In this document: positions 10,201 to 20,780 of the stretch, one piece after another | Layout of the letters: each line of letters begins with the position of its first letter | Numbering within the stretch: the first letter of the stretch is position 1 | Origin: Pomphorhynchus laevis | Lineage: Eukaryota > Acanthocephala > Palaeacanthocephala > Echinorhynchida > Pomphorhynchidae | DNA: 64,000 nucleotides | Assembly (NCBI GenBank): GCA_012934845.2 | Contig: WNNJ02002992.1 | Location: 18,496-82,495 of the forward strand | Direction: 5' to 3' | Position numbers and translations under genes: made by a program | The notes under the pieces: model-generated | Told to the model about the DNA's origin: nothing | The model's database searches: none | The model's input: only the letters and a program-made list of their open reading frames with translations

Positions 10201-11157
10201 AGCATTAAACGCTTGTCTTGTTAGCCATCATACAATGTTTAACGACCTGAGGATTTTGAAATATTATTTAATTTTTTATTATTTGTGAAATTTTATAAAA
10301 ATTTATTACTTATTAGTGGAGAGAGTAAAGTAAAATATTTATTTAATCGAATTTTCAATAGCCTACTGCTATCATCTTCATGAGTAAATGTTACAAAATA
10401 TTTTTACAATTCGAATTGTAAAAATATAATTACCTATAATAATTATAGGTAATTATAATATATATAATTACCTATAATTCTTAAAATTTAATTATTTAAT
10501 TTTATATGGTATGCATGAATCTTCTTCTTTTTCTTCGGCGTTTGTTCCGTTTCGTTACAGAGTCCGAATTTGCTGTCTTCATTTAAATCTATTGTTTGTG
10601 CGGAGAACGTGACCGTACCATTATAGTCGTCTTTCACGAAGTTCATTGAGATGGCATTTTATAATGTTGATCCGACGTTTCTTACGGCTGGCTTGTCACG
10701 AAGTCTATCACCAACCCTCCTCCTTTCTCAGCTATATATCAATATAGCTAAGAAATATATCCTTATCAATATATCCTTTCTCAGATATATCAATATATCT
10801 CTTGATATATTTTTAAATTTGATATTAATAGCTAATATTTTTCTTTTCATAATAAACCATTACGTAATGTTTGCAATATAAACAAGACAATATTAAACAT
10901 AAAACAGATGTGTTTTGCGAGCGTATAACATTCGTTAATAAAGGCTATTAAGTTTTCTAATTATAGTAAGACACCGTCACAAATAATATATTAAATAATA
11001 ATTAATATAGTCTTAATAATAAATATGGAATAATATAATCATTTATGAATAGATAGCAGATACCTTATTATCGATACAGGTATTTTGTATTAAGTAAATT
11101 TGCAACATAAATGTGTGCATATGTATATATGTGCATATACATATAATGTGAATATAT
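10201..11157. other. AT-rich DNA, no supported gene
   Basis: Contains a short, more balanced stretch at 10514-10730 (TTCGGCGTTTGTTCCGTTTC onward) with no coding frame I recognise. A segment at 10848-10910 (AATAAACCATTACGTAATG and on) recurs at 12172-12235. The remainder is low-complexity AT. Confidence 0.5.
10348..10392 (-). ncRNA. Minimal hammerhead-like hairpin relic
   Basis: On the minus strand the sequence reads TGAAGA-TGATAGC-AGTAG-GCTATT-GAAAA, the same plan as the hairpins at 20.0-20.5 kb: a CUGANGA-like strand, a 6-bp helix, and GAAA. This copy departs from the core consensus and is probably dead. Such hairpins are known from the terminal repeats of Penelope-like elements. Confidence 0.45.
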
Positions 11158-11945
11158 TGCATACACGAGCCTCTATTCTTCACTGGTCGGTTTGATATTA
11201 TCCTCGTTTGGTTGTTAAAATCCTATCAGCATCACTGTACACTACAATCAGCGTGGGTGGACCTCATCAATAGTGAGCCCATGCCTACATTTCGTGTTTC
11301 GGTCCTTTTACTGCTTCTGCTGATTCCTTGTCGCCGAAATGCTGGTTTATATTTGGCTTATATACCAAATTACACAATTAATGTGTTCTGTATTTGGTGT
11401 GGGCGATAACTAATATTCGCAATTCAAATCCACCACAAACCGATTTTTTATTCCGTTCTTATACGAAATGTTCACTTGACAGTAAACCATAAGCTGTCTT
11501 TTTACTATTGTAAATATTGCATACACGAGCCGCTATTCTTAACTGGTCGGTTTGATATTATCCTCGTGTGGTTGTTTGAATCCTATCAGCATCACTGTAC
11601 ACTACAATCAGCGTGGGTGTACCTCATCAGCAGTGAGCCCACGCCTACATTTCGTGTTTCGGTCCTTTTACTGCTTCTGCTGATTCCTTGTCGCCGAAAT
11701 GCTGGTTTATATTTTGCTTATATACCAAATTACACAATTAATGTGTTCTGTATTTGGTGTGGGCGATAACTAATATTCGCAATTCGAATCCACCACCCAC
11801 CGACTTTTTATTTCGTTTTTATACGAAATATTCACTGGACAGTAAACCGTAAGCTGTCTTTTTACTATTGTGAATATATTGCATACTGCTTCTGCTGATT
11901 TCTTGTCGCCGAAATGCTGGTTTATATTTGGCATATATACCAAAT
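11158..11945 (+). repeat. Tandem repeat of about 360 bp, two units plus a partial third
   Basis: Two copies start near 11158 and 11516 with GCATACACGAGC, and share GATATTATCCTCGT, AATCCTATCAGCATCACTG, TGCTGATTCCTTGTCGCCG and GTGTTCTGTATTTGGTGTG. A partial third unit starts near 11878. Identity is high, so the duplication is fairly recent. The open frames inside are short and not recognisable. Confidence 0.9.
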
Positions 11946-12289
11946 TACATATATATGTAATTACCATATTACATATACCAAATTACATATTACATATTAA
12001 TATACCAAATTATATATATGTATGCATACATATGTATTTTTAATGATTAGTTACATATATCTATATATATTATAATATTACAGTTATATTATAGTTATAT
12101 ATAACTGGTTGGAAAAGAATATAATATTTATTGACAAGTTAGCTAATAATAGCTAATTTTATTCTTTTTATAATAAACCATTACGTAATGTTTGCAATAT
12201 AAACCAGACAATATTAAACATAATATATAATGATGTATTTTGTGGGAGCATTTCTAGATATATACCTCATATATACCTCATATGATGCT
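11946..12289. other. Low-complexity TA-rich DNA
   Basis: Runs of TATA/CATA type, plus a second copy of the 10848 segment at 12172-12235. No gene is supported. Confidence 0.5.
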
Positions 12290-12450
12290 AATTTAATGTT
12301 CATAGTAGTTTAATGTTCATTTCAAGATATATACCTTCTTTATCATCAATATTAGATTTATTAAGAATAAGGCTACCTGATGAATTTTTCGAAATTATTA
12401 TAGTTAAATATACATAAAATTGCATTTAATTTAAAAATAATTTTATATTA
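12290..12450 (-). mobile_element. Short Penelope-like element fragment
   Basis: Minus-strand sequence matches 9840-9975, including the stretch coding for NKSNIDDKEG (ATATACCTTCTTTATCATC on the plus strand). Only a fragment of the RT region remains. Confidence 0.75.
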
Positions 12451-12589
12451 AATGCGTTTTATTGCAAAATTAATTAAATCTATCACTTAGAATTATTGAA
12501 AATAATAAATTATTATTTATTAAATATTTATTAATTTTTAAATGAATTTTTAATTCAAATACAGTTCTTTATGTAAAAGGCAATGTCCG

Positions 12590-13215
12590 AAGCAAAGTTC
12601 TTGTACATCCTTATCATATTGATCGTCAACTTACCACCAGTCTACCATGTTCTTGCGCTTTTTAGCCCTCGACAGAATGCTGACAGCATTTCCGCGTAAG
12701 ATGACCATGCTAGCGTTTTGGAAGAAATATAGAGTAGCGTGTTAATCTCCAGTAACTTGCTTTAATCTTTTTCCTATCTCCTTAACACTTCACGCCAAGG
12801 GAAAATGGTGACTCCATCAGGACGTCGACCGTCCGATCTGCATACGTTGGATGGCTCTAAAATGTTTGGAGCGTTAACGGTGTTGAGGGCTCTGATTATC
12901 ACTGAATTTATTTCCTCATGTCTGAGGAAATATGCCTCTCGAAATTCTGCATTTCAATCCACGCTTCAAAGTGACATTCGTGGAGTACATGTAGGAAGCC
13001 CGAGTCTTGTGGAAATGCTCAGTCGCACAACCTCGTAATCAATCAAAGTTACCAGGGCACTAATCGGAACTGCGTCGAGCCAAGCACACGACTCGCCGGT
13101 GGAAACCGCCATAATTCTCACTCGAGATGCCTCACCTTCCGAACCTTCAATTAAAGATTCATGAGCTCTTTTGACCAGGAGAGTGTCCCAGGCCGATTGT
13201 TTATGTATATAAGTC
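12590..13215 (-). mobile_element. LINE fragment with restriction-like endonuclease (REL-ENDO) C-terminus
   Basis: Minus-strand translation gives, in order, SAWDTLLVKRAHESLIEGSE, VRIMAVSTGESCAWLDAVPI, RHEEINSVIIRALNTV, NILEPSNVCRSDGRRPDGVT, then IGKRLKQVTGD and LYFFQNASMVILRGNAVSIL. This is the C-terminal part of a widespread invertebrate non-LTR family whose endonuclease has a PD..D centre; here PD is seen in GRRPDGVTIFPW. The stretch between FPWRE and IGKRL is missing, which removes most of the nuclease core, and there are stops and frame changes upstream. A longer, also broken copy is at 52700-55600. I do not know the family's formal name. Confidence 0.8.
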
Positions 13216-13429
13216 GATGCTTAGCTAAGATCCGTCTAAGCCAACAACGTTAAGCAAACAGCGTCAAATTGTAGGCAATGTGTAGAGTTATTCAAAAGAA
13301 TGTTGACTCAGTCCTTCGTTGCCACTACCAACGATAAAAATAGCCGACACAGACTCAGAAGGATGCGGATCATTTATCATATGTGGATATGACGATTCAT
13401 CGGCGGTTGATGATTATGTCGCGAATTTG

Positions 13430-13760
13430 AGATTACTTTGCTGCTTATCTACGTTGTTTGCCTTCGTGGGCTTTGTTGTGTCCATCGTGTAATCGTCGAT
13501 GTTGTGTTCGCTAGTCAGAGCCTGTCAGTAGTATTTGTCAGAAGAATTGGTCAGTAGTATTTGGTCAGTAGTACTTTTCAGTAGTATTTTGTCAGTAGAA
13601 TTTTGGATAACTTTGCTGCTTATCTATTTAATCTGTCTTCGTGGACTAAGTTGTGTCCATCGTGGAATAGTCGATGTTGTGTTCGCTAGTCAGAGCCTGT
13701 CAGTAGTATTTGTCAGTAAAAGTTGACATTGCGGGATGACTTTGCTGCTTATACTAAATC
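13430..13760 (+). repeat. Tandem duplication with short CAGTAGTATTTG runs
   Basis: A segment of about 105 bp (TTTGCTGCTTATCTA, GTTGTGTCCATCGTG, GTCGATGTTGTGTTCGCTAG, CAGAGCCTGTCAGTAG) occurs at about 13435-13535 and 13612-13718. The copies are joined by several repeats of GTCAGTAGTATTT, and a third copy begins near 13737. Function unknown. Confidence 0.85.
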
Positions 13761-14099
13761 ATATTAAATGACTTAAATATTATTTTTTCCGTTTTATTTG
13801 AGTGTTATCAAGAAAACTTTAACCTTTAACTCAGTTTAAAATCAGTTTATTTTTAAATTAAGATTAATTGCGATTATACAAATTTACTAATCCATCAAAA
13901 TAAATTGCAAAATTAATTTGGTATATCGATAATTTTTAAACAAAATAATAATGAAGATAAAATTTATTGCCATCGCGCCTCTCGGCTTCGACAAAATATA
14001 AAAAGGAAAAATACAGTTGCAATAAATCAAATACATTCAATTTAAACGGATGCTGATGTTAGACGTTGTGCCAATATATTGCATCTTCTCTTCATCATA
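13761..14099. other. AT-rich spacer
   Basis: Low-complexity AT-rich sequence between repeats. No gene or RNA is seen. Confidence 0.5.
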
Positions 14100-15425
14100 T
14101 ACTATGTCCCTAAGCTTCTGCACTGTTCCTCTTAAAAGGCCTCAGATAGATCGTGCACTTTACTTCATACGATCGATATCTTGCAAACTCAAATGCTGCA
14201 AATATGGACATTCGAAAATATGAAGCAAGGACCAGCAAGCGAACAAACAAAATTTGCACGAACAGCACGACGATCGCAAATGTAAAGGAATGCGTATACG
14301 GCAAATCGTATCGTGATACCCATGAGTAGAGAAACGCCAAACCAATACCCGCTTACAGTTGTGTGAATTTTTCCAATGCTGTTGACAGGGAACTGGCGTT
14401 AAAAAGTGTTCGGGATCAATCCCCGATACTTTCTTGTTAAATATGTCTAGATTTGCAGTATAATTAACAGTTCGACCATATTAAGAAAACTGCGCAGATA
14501 TACGGATAAAGGTGGGACAGCTGCCAAGGTAGAAACTAGTGTGTATGATGTCTTTGGTGAAACTCCCACTATGCGCTTTAAGAATCTTGCCTGACATCTG
14601 TCGAGCTTCATGAAATTACCGGAAGTCAAATCATTCCATTCAACGGAAAGACCATAACTAATCACGGGCAACAACATGACTCTGAAATACCTCAATGCAC
14701 CCTCGAAAGAGAGACTCCCCAGGTTATGGATCAAACTCGTTGCCGTAATTATTTTTTTTCGCCTTGCGTTCCAAGTGATCAACAAAACTCCAACGCGAAG
14801 TGAGGTACATTCTTAGATAATTATACGAACGCGAAAATTCCAGCGGCTCGTTATGAACTGTAAGCTGATCATGCTTGCACCGTGGATAACCCTTACGAAA
14901 CTTGACGACTTTGGTCTTTTCGATGTTAACCTTCATTTTGTTAGATGTACAATAATGATATAACGCAACTAAGGCTCTTTGAGAAGAGGATATAGTATCC
15001 GACACTATGGCAAGATCATCTGCATACATCACTGACCATACCCTATTCGAATTTCGACATAGGCAGTTTGGGAGGTCCATAACGAAGAAAGCAAAAAGTA
15101 GGGGGCTAAGAGGATCTCCTTGCAAGACACCACGGTTTACGCAAAAATATTGTGAAAACTGAATCCCGTCAAATATGCTAAGTGAACTTGGTTGAAGGAT
15201 GCTGCTTATAAGTTGAAGAAAGCGGACATATACTTTAGCGCCATGTTCAACCTTTCTCCATAATAAGTTTTGATCTTTGGAATCGAAAACCTCAAAGTCC
15301 ACAAAGATCGTGTAGTGATTTATGCGCTTCGAACTTTTCTATTACAAGTGCTCGTAAAACTCTCAGAGCATCACTCGTACTTCTGCCTTGTCGAAATCCA
15401 TATTGTTCAAATGGAAGTAAAAAAT
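14100..15425 (-). mobile_element. Degenerate LINE (family E) reverse transcriptase
   Basis: Minus-strand segments follow the order of a non-LTR reverse transcriptase. QYGFRQGRSTSDALRVL lies at about 15415-15340; after a frame change VDFEVFDS is motif A; RGVLQGDPLSPLLF is motif B; and VMYADDLAIV is motif C with the catalytic YADD. After a second frame change comes the thumb segment (RYFRVMLLPVISYG, ARFLKRIVGV), then a C-terminal piece down to 14110. At least two frameshifts break it, and no endonuclease is attached. The clade is uncertain. Confidence 0.8.
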
Positions 15426-16281
15426 AATAATATTAATAATAAGAATTTAATAAAGTAAGAATTTAATAAAAAGAAATAGTAAGAATTATTAATAAAAATA
15501 CACAAATAATATGGTGTTATAAATTCTATACTGTATTTGAATTCTAAGCAAAGTACATGAAACGGAATGAGAGCAGCTGGTTATTTCGACGTTGAAATAG
15601 TATAGAAATTATAAATTATAAAATTCTTCTCAAATCATTACAAAAGTTGAACATGTTAACTTAATCAATGTATAACTCAATAGTCCTTTATTCTATTTAT
15701 AAAATGATTTTGTCTCCTCCAAATTTGATTATGTAGCAGGTATCCAACTAATAAGCCACACATTCTGATATTTTACAAACAGAAATGGTCTTAATTCTTA
15801 TACAAAAAAGTGCTCAAAAATTAGGTGTTTTCTACAATAACGCGCTGCGTCCATAAAACCTGTATTAATTAAAAATTATCTCTTGTTGGTAAAAACAATT
15901 ATTTGCTATAATTGATTTTTATTGTTCTTCATTTGCAAACTTACTTATATGCAAACTGACTTGATTATAAAGATAGTGGTTTCTAAATACTGATTTTTAT
16001 CAAAAAATTAGTTTTTAAATAAGGCGGACGTTTTTCAGCGTATACGTGATATATACGGATTATGTATGTAATAGATAATTTAACTTTTTATTATTTTTGG
16101 AATGAGGTTATTTACAAAAGTCACACTAGTGTGCCTTATCACATAAATCCAAGTGCAAGCGGTGAATTGGAAAATTAATCTTTAGGTATATTAGATAATG
16201 GTTGAATAAGCGGTTTCTAAATTTATATACAAATTATTCTAAATTTAAGATTTAAAAACAAATAGATTTCTAAATAATTCA
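15426..16281. other. AT-rich upstream region of DJ-1-like gene
   Basis: No coding sequence or repeat is recognised. The last few hundred bases presumably hold the promoter and 5' UTR of the gene at 16282, but I see no motif I would call. Confidence 0.5.
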
Positions 16282-16962
16282 TTGCTATATACTTATATGG
16301 TAGTGGGATCTTGGTTTTCTTTGTCGCGTCGTGCTATTAGTAAATTTGTTTATCGTCAGTTTTCCGTTAAATCTGTGAAGAGCAGGCAAAATGTGTGTAT
16401 CGCACTGGAGAAAGGATTCGAAGAAATCGAGGCAATTACAGTAGCTAATATATTAAGAAGAGCATGCATCGATGTTAAACTGATGGCATCATCTGTACAG
16501 AATTCAGATATTATTCAGGGTTCTAAACAAATTAACGTTGAGACAGATTATGGAATAATGGACGCTCTTCTCGACAATAATTTTGATCTTATTGTCCTTC
16601 CTGGCGGAATGACGGCGATACGTCGCATGATAGAAAACGTTCACTTAAAGAAACAGGTTCGAAATCATGTCATTGGCAAAAATGGTTTAATTGGAGCTAT
16701 ATGTGGAGCACCACTAGTTCTTGCTCACTATGGTCTGCTCACCGGATATAGTGTGACATGTCATCCTTTTGTTAAAGATGAACTTTTGGGATTAGGAGTA
16801 TGTAAGCATATTATAGATGAACGTGTTTGTATTGACAGAAATATTATAACCAGTCAAGGTCCAGGAACTGCGTTAGAATTTGCTTTTACTATCCTCGAGC
16901 AATTTCAGAGTGAAGAAAAAGTTCAAGCACTTAAGAAAGATATGATGGTTTTACGAAAATAA
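16282..16962 (+). CDS. DJ-1/PARK7-like protein with possible mitochondrial presequence
   Basis: 226 codons, uninterrupted. DJ-1 family proteins are small flavodoxin-fold proteins linked to oxidative-stress protection and glyoxalase/deglycase activity. Residues 37-226 match DJ-1: EKGFEEIEAI carries the conserved Glu (E50), VLPGG is at 105-109, the nucleophile elbow GAICGAP has Cys141, His161 in TCHPFVKD sits 20 residues after it as in human DJ-1, and SQGPGTALEFA follows. The first 35 residues are an addition rich in Arg, Lys and Ser with no acidic residues (GSWFSLSRRAISKFVYRQFS), which looks like a mitochondrial targeting sequence; Met6 at 16297 is an alternative start. No intron is visible. 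A second DJ-1-like gene lies at 61255. The family call is firm; the location is inference. Confidence 0.93.
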   Translation: MLYTYMVVGSWFSLSRRAISKFVYRQFSVKSVKSRQNVCIALEKGFEEIEAITVANILRRACIDVKLMASSVQNSDIIQGSKQINVETDYGIMDALLDNNFDLIVLPGGMTAIRRMIENVHLKKQVRNHVIGKNGLIGAICGAPLVLAHYGLLTGYSVTCHPFVKDELLGLGVCKHIIDERVCIDRNIITSQGPGTALEFAFTILEQFQSEEKVQALKKDMMVLRK

Positions 16963-17457
16963 ACTTCTTTTTTGATTCAATATTCCGCTTTAGATATATT
17001 TTGAATAGTAATTTCAGAATTTATAATTGCCGGTTAATTGAAAACGCAATGAATCGCTTGACTTGCAACCCGTTCTTAAAATAAGCGATATGAACAATAC
17101 AAAATTAAGAATATAAATCCGTTAATTGTTTAATTTTAGTTTAAGATTGTAAATAGAGCAATGCATAATCGATGGAATATTTATTTGGGATAGTATTAGT
17201 TAAAAGTTAATACAAAACACGGATAGAATTATGAATTTACAAGTAATTTTTAGCTTTAGGAAGCAACGAAAAAAGCGTGGTATTTCTAAATCAAGCAAAA
17301 TGGAGTTTAGAAAGTTATGAAACAAGCCAAGATTGTAGATAAACTTAAAGTAGGATGTATTTAGATGAAAACGACCATTATCGAGCATTCCACTGAGTAA
17401 ATAAAGATGATTTCAACAATATTACGATTTAAGGGTCCTTTTTTTAGTATTTATCAA
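16963..17457. other. 3' flank of DJ-1-like gene
   Basis: AT-rich sequence that probably includes the gene's 3' UTR, with several AATAA-type signals after the stop. No further gene is recognised. Confidence 0.45.
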
Positions 17458-19545
17458 GTAGGGGAGCTGTTGATTCTTCGATTTGTCACTACTTCTATGA
17501 TATTTCCGCGAATGACCTAGCTGAAGAGTTTGCGGCACACTATTGCACTTCAGTAGAGCCCGCAAATGAACATGAAACTTTTTGTATGGAATCTAGTGTG
17601 CTGAACACTTACTCTGACACGTGTCTTGACTTGGACCTTGACAATTTGAGAACGCCAGCTAAAGCCTATTCCGAATTACGCCGTCTAACAGCAAATAATT
17701 TAAGAGGTTGTGACTTACTACCTTCTGTTTATCTGCGCAGATTAGCAGGCTCAATTTGCGTTCCTCTCTGTGCAATATTTCGCCAGTCAATCTTAGAAAG
17801 ATCTCTTCCTAATGTGTGAAAGCAGTCAATTGTTCTTTCCTACTTCAAGAAGGGAGATCGCTCTTCCATCGAGAATTATAGGCCGGTGAGCATTACCTGC
17901 ATTTGCTGTAGAGTGTTGGAGAGGTTTGTGCATCGCTACATGGTTGAGTTTTTTCGTGTAGGAAAAATTTTAGTCCCTAATCAGCACGGATTTCGGGAGG
18001 GTTATTCAACTGTTTCAAATTTGCTTGATGCTCATATTGATTGAACAGCGAATAAGGCACACTATACCGATACATACATTATATTCTTCGACTTTTCAAA
18101 AGCTTTTGATAGAGTAGATCATGATCTACTTTTTCAGAAACTTGTCAATACTGAACTCCCAAACATAATGGTTGATTGGATTAGAGAATTTCTTCGTGAT
18201 CGTTGCTTTCGAGTACTTGTCGATTGGTCATTGTCTGTGTCTAGAGAATGTCATATTGGAGTACCTCAAGGTTCAGTTTTGGGTCCGCTTTTATTCAGCA
18301 TTTATGTTAACGATTTGCCTGGGTACATTCGCTCTCGATCATGCTTGTATGCAGATCACTTAAAAATATGGCGGCCCATTCATTCATGTGAGGATGTTGA
18401 TAATTTGCAAACTGACATAGATAATGTGGAGTTGTGGACGGCATCCAACAAGCTTGTAATAAATGTTTCGAAATGCAAACTTCTCGTTACCTTTCGTCTC
18501 ATCGCTGTCGGCTCCCCATCGTTCATCAACCTTCCTTTTAGACGATACTCGCCCCACCTCGCTATCGCTTCGTTCCTGTCATACCCTCTTACTCCACGTT
18601 CCTAATTACTCCAACAACTACGGTCTCCGATCCTTCCTCGTCGCCGCCTCACTCGCCTGGAATCAACTCCCTCTCGACGTCCGCCGCGCCCCCTCCTTTA
18701 TCATATTCAAACACCTCCTCCGTTCACACCTTCTCGACACCTGATTCACAGTCTTGTTTTGTTGTGGTCATGTAAGCGTGCGCTGGCACGCATTTGCCAC
18801 GTTAAAATAAATCGTTTTTTTTTCTTTTCAAACACATGCGTATTATTAGTAATGCTCGCAAGCAACTAACATCTGCTTGTTACAAATATAAGGGCTGTAT
18901 TGTGGAAAGTGTCGATAGTTACAAAGATTTAGGAGTATGGGTTACCTCTAATTTATCAACCAAAAAGCACACTGATCAAGCTTGTGCCAACTCCAATAAA
19001 ATGATAGGTATGATTCGACGCGCGTTTGTTCGCGTTAATCCGACTGCTCTTCGGCCTCTGATTTTAGCACATGTATTGAGTAGACTTTTATATGCAGCTC
19101 CGGTTGTATACCCACGTACTGTGCATGAAAATAAGAAATCAGAGAGGGTACTTCGCAGGGCAACAAAGCTAGCACTAACGTTGGCGTCGCTGCCTTATGA
19201 AGACACTGAGATCATTAGGACTTGAGATCATCACATGGACCCGTCGGTACATGGATATGTGCCTTGTTTTGCATTTATTCCAACGTCCTCATCACCCTCT
19301 TCGGATTAGGGTTCAACTACGTGGTTCAAATGTTCTTCGCGGTCATTCTTTTACTATTCGAAGAAACAGGGTACAGAAATTGGGCGCGATGCAATTTGAT
19401 AGAAGAATTGTTGAGCTTTGGAACAACCTCGATGCAGACACCGTTGGATGCAGTTCATTTAATACATTTAAAAGAAGACTACGAATGGATCAAGCAATGT
19501 TTCGTGTTCCATTTCCTTATTTTATTAACTAATTAATTTATTTAC
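17458..19545 (+). mobile_element. Degenerate LINE (family F, CR1/jockey-like) interrupted by LINE A
   Basis: Plus-strand translations follow a CR1/jockey-type reverse transcriptase: LERSLPNV, then FKKGDRSSIENYRPVSI, LVPNQHGFREGYSTVSNLLD, FFDFSKAFDRVDHDLL (motif A), GVPQGSVLGPLLFSIYVNDL (motif B) and a motif C altered to YADH. The thumb and C-terminal part resume after the insertion (MRIISNARKQ, YKDLGVWVTSNL, LWNNLDADTVGCSSFNTFK). Stops after LPNV and within the LLDAHID region, the altered YADD, and later frame changes show it is dead. The endonuclease half is missing. A LINE A 3' end is inserted at 18484-18831. Confidence 0.85.
18484..18831 (+). mobile_element. LINE A 3'-end insertion with CAAAC flanks
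   Basis: A 5'-truncated copy of LINE A begins in LVTFRLIAVGSPSFINLPF, continues with the C-terminal segment ending SHLLDT, and ends with the family's 3' hairpin GCGTGCGCTGGCACGC and AATAAA. It interrupts family F between KCK and MRIIS. CAAAC lies on both sides and fits a short target-site duplication. The gene frame of family F continues beyond the insert, so this LINE A copy is the younger element. Confidence 0.88.
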
Positions 19546-20039
19546 GAACTTATTATGAGCCAGCTATTTGAGCTAATGCTCGTATGTTGTTGAATGTATA
19601 ATAATATTATGAATTAATCATAACTGAACATTGTGATAAATTTCAGGCTATCAGAATTTGAAATAAAAACTTTAAACGGTTTATATCGAGTTAAATTACA
19701 ACAGTCAAATGTTGAATAAATTTTAGGGAGTAAAAGTTCGGAAAATAAAATGTATACTGTGTAATAGAAAGTAGACGATATACGATATCAAGGACCAACA
19801 TTGTTGAAGTTGAATCTGGCATAAAAGAACTTTAAACGTGTTGGATATGAAATTGGTGACTTTTTATATACCATTAAAATTATAATTCATGACAGCCGAC
19901 CCCACCTCAAAGCGGGACAAAGGCTGAAGAATAAGAAGATTAAAATTATAATTCGTAGCTGCATACTTGAATATACATTATTCTAACTTTGATAAAAACA
20001 AAAATTTGAAATTAGGACAAGGATCATTAAAACAAATTA
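19546..20039. other. AT-rich DNA with a short GC-rich motif
   Basis: Mostly AT-rich. At 19892-19930 lies GCCGACCCCACCTCAAAGCG followed by GGACAAAGGCTGAAG, which can form a small hairpin and resembles a retroelement 3' tail; I cannot assign it. No gene is seen. Confidence 0.45.
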
Positions 20040-20540
20040 ATTTTCATATTTCGCCAGCTGCTGCTAGCATTCTCAGACATACAAAATACAATTTAATAAA
20101 TTTTTACAATAAAAGTGAGTGAAAAGGTTTTATTCCAAAAGTTACATTATATCAATCTCTCCTGCTATCATCTTCAGAAAATTACAAGTGTTGCAATTGT
20201 CTGAAGGTGATAGCGGGTGCTATCGAAACATTGTGATTTTTGGAATAAAACATTTTGAATAAAATAATTTTTATAAACCGTTTGTTATTTTCTAAAGATG
20301 ATAGCAGGCGCTGTTGAAATATTGTGACACTTTTGGAATAAAACCTTTTTACTCACTTTTTTCTTTTATATAAATTTAAAACTATAAAGAAAGAATTCCA
20401 TATTTTAATATACAACATAATTTGTTATGAACAAATAGTATTATTTGTTTATTAAATAAATAAATAATTGCATTCATTATTTATCTGTGCGTTTTGTTTC
20501 TGATAATGCTAGCAGCAGCTATCGAAATTTAAAAATTAAT
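20040..20540. repeat. Cluster of Penelope-type terminal hairpins, both strands
   Basis: Five related hairpins: minus strand near 20075-20050 (CTGAGAATGCTAGCAGCAGC then TGGCGAAAT), minus strand near 20177-20160, plus strand at 20201-20229, plus strand near 20295-20325 (TGATAGCAGGCGCTGTTGAAA), and plus strand near 20502-20531 (CTGATAATGCTAGCAGCAGC then TATCGAAAT). They are joined by repeated GGAATAAAAC. This arrangement recalls the terminal repeats of Penelope-like elements, but no coding part is attached. Confidence 0.55.
20201..20235 (+). ncRNA. Minimal hammerhead-like hairpin
   Basis: CUGAAGG at 20201-20207 approximates the hammerhead CUGANGA strand; UGAUAGC, loop GGGU and GCUAUC form a perfect 6-bp helix (GAUAGC/GCUAUC), followed directly by GAAAC and then AUUGUG. 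Minimal hammerheads with almost no stem III are known from Penelope-like elements and are thought to act as dimers. Here A9 is G, so activity is doubtful. The neighbouring copies vary in the helix while keeping pairing largely intact. Confidence 0.5.
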
Positions 20541-20689
20541 TTGCGCTTTTGATACTGTTCCATTATTGAGAATTTAAAAAATGGATTAAAATCCTTTATT
20601 TTCGTTTTTAAACAAAAAAGTACTTTGTTTTATTTCAATAAAATTGTATAAAATTTTATACAATATATATATTTTAAATTGAATATACA

Positions 20690-20780
20690 AAATTGAAATT
20701 TAAAAAAGTCAATGTTTATGAATTGATTAATAAATAGCATATGATGTATAAGAATAAGGATTAGAGGTCATCAGGATGAA
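20690..20780 (-). mobile_element. Penelope-like tail, part interrupted by LINE A
   Basis: Minus-strand PLE tail sequence (AATTGATTAATAAATAGCAT, GGATTAGAGGTCATCAGGA) stops at about 20777. The other half of a tail resumes at about 21478, so a LINE A 3' fragment occupies the gap. Confidence 0.7.

Noticed and set aside
12805-13038. Plus-strand open frame of 77 codons
   Set aside because: It is the shadow of the minus-strand LINE endonuclease segment at 12590-13215.
13535-13726. Plus-strand open frame of 63 codons
   Set aside because: Lies inside a tandem repeat with low-complexity coding and has no recognisable domain.
19892-19930. Short GC-rich hairpin as a SINE
   Set aside because: No pol III promoter or repeat partner in the window, so it cannot be supported.
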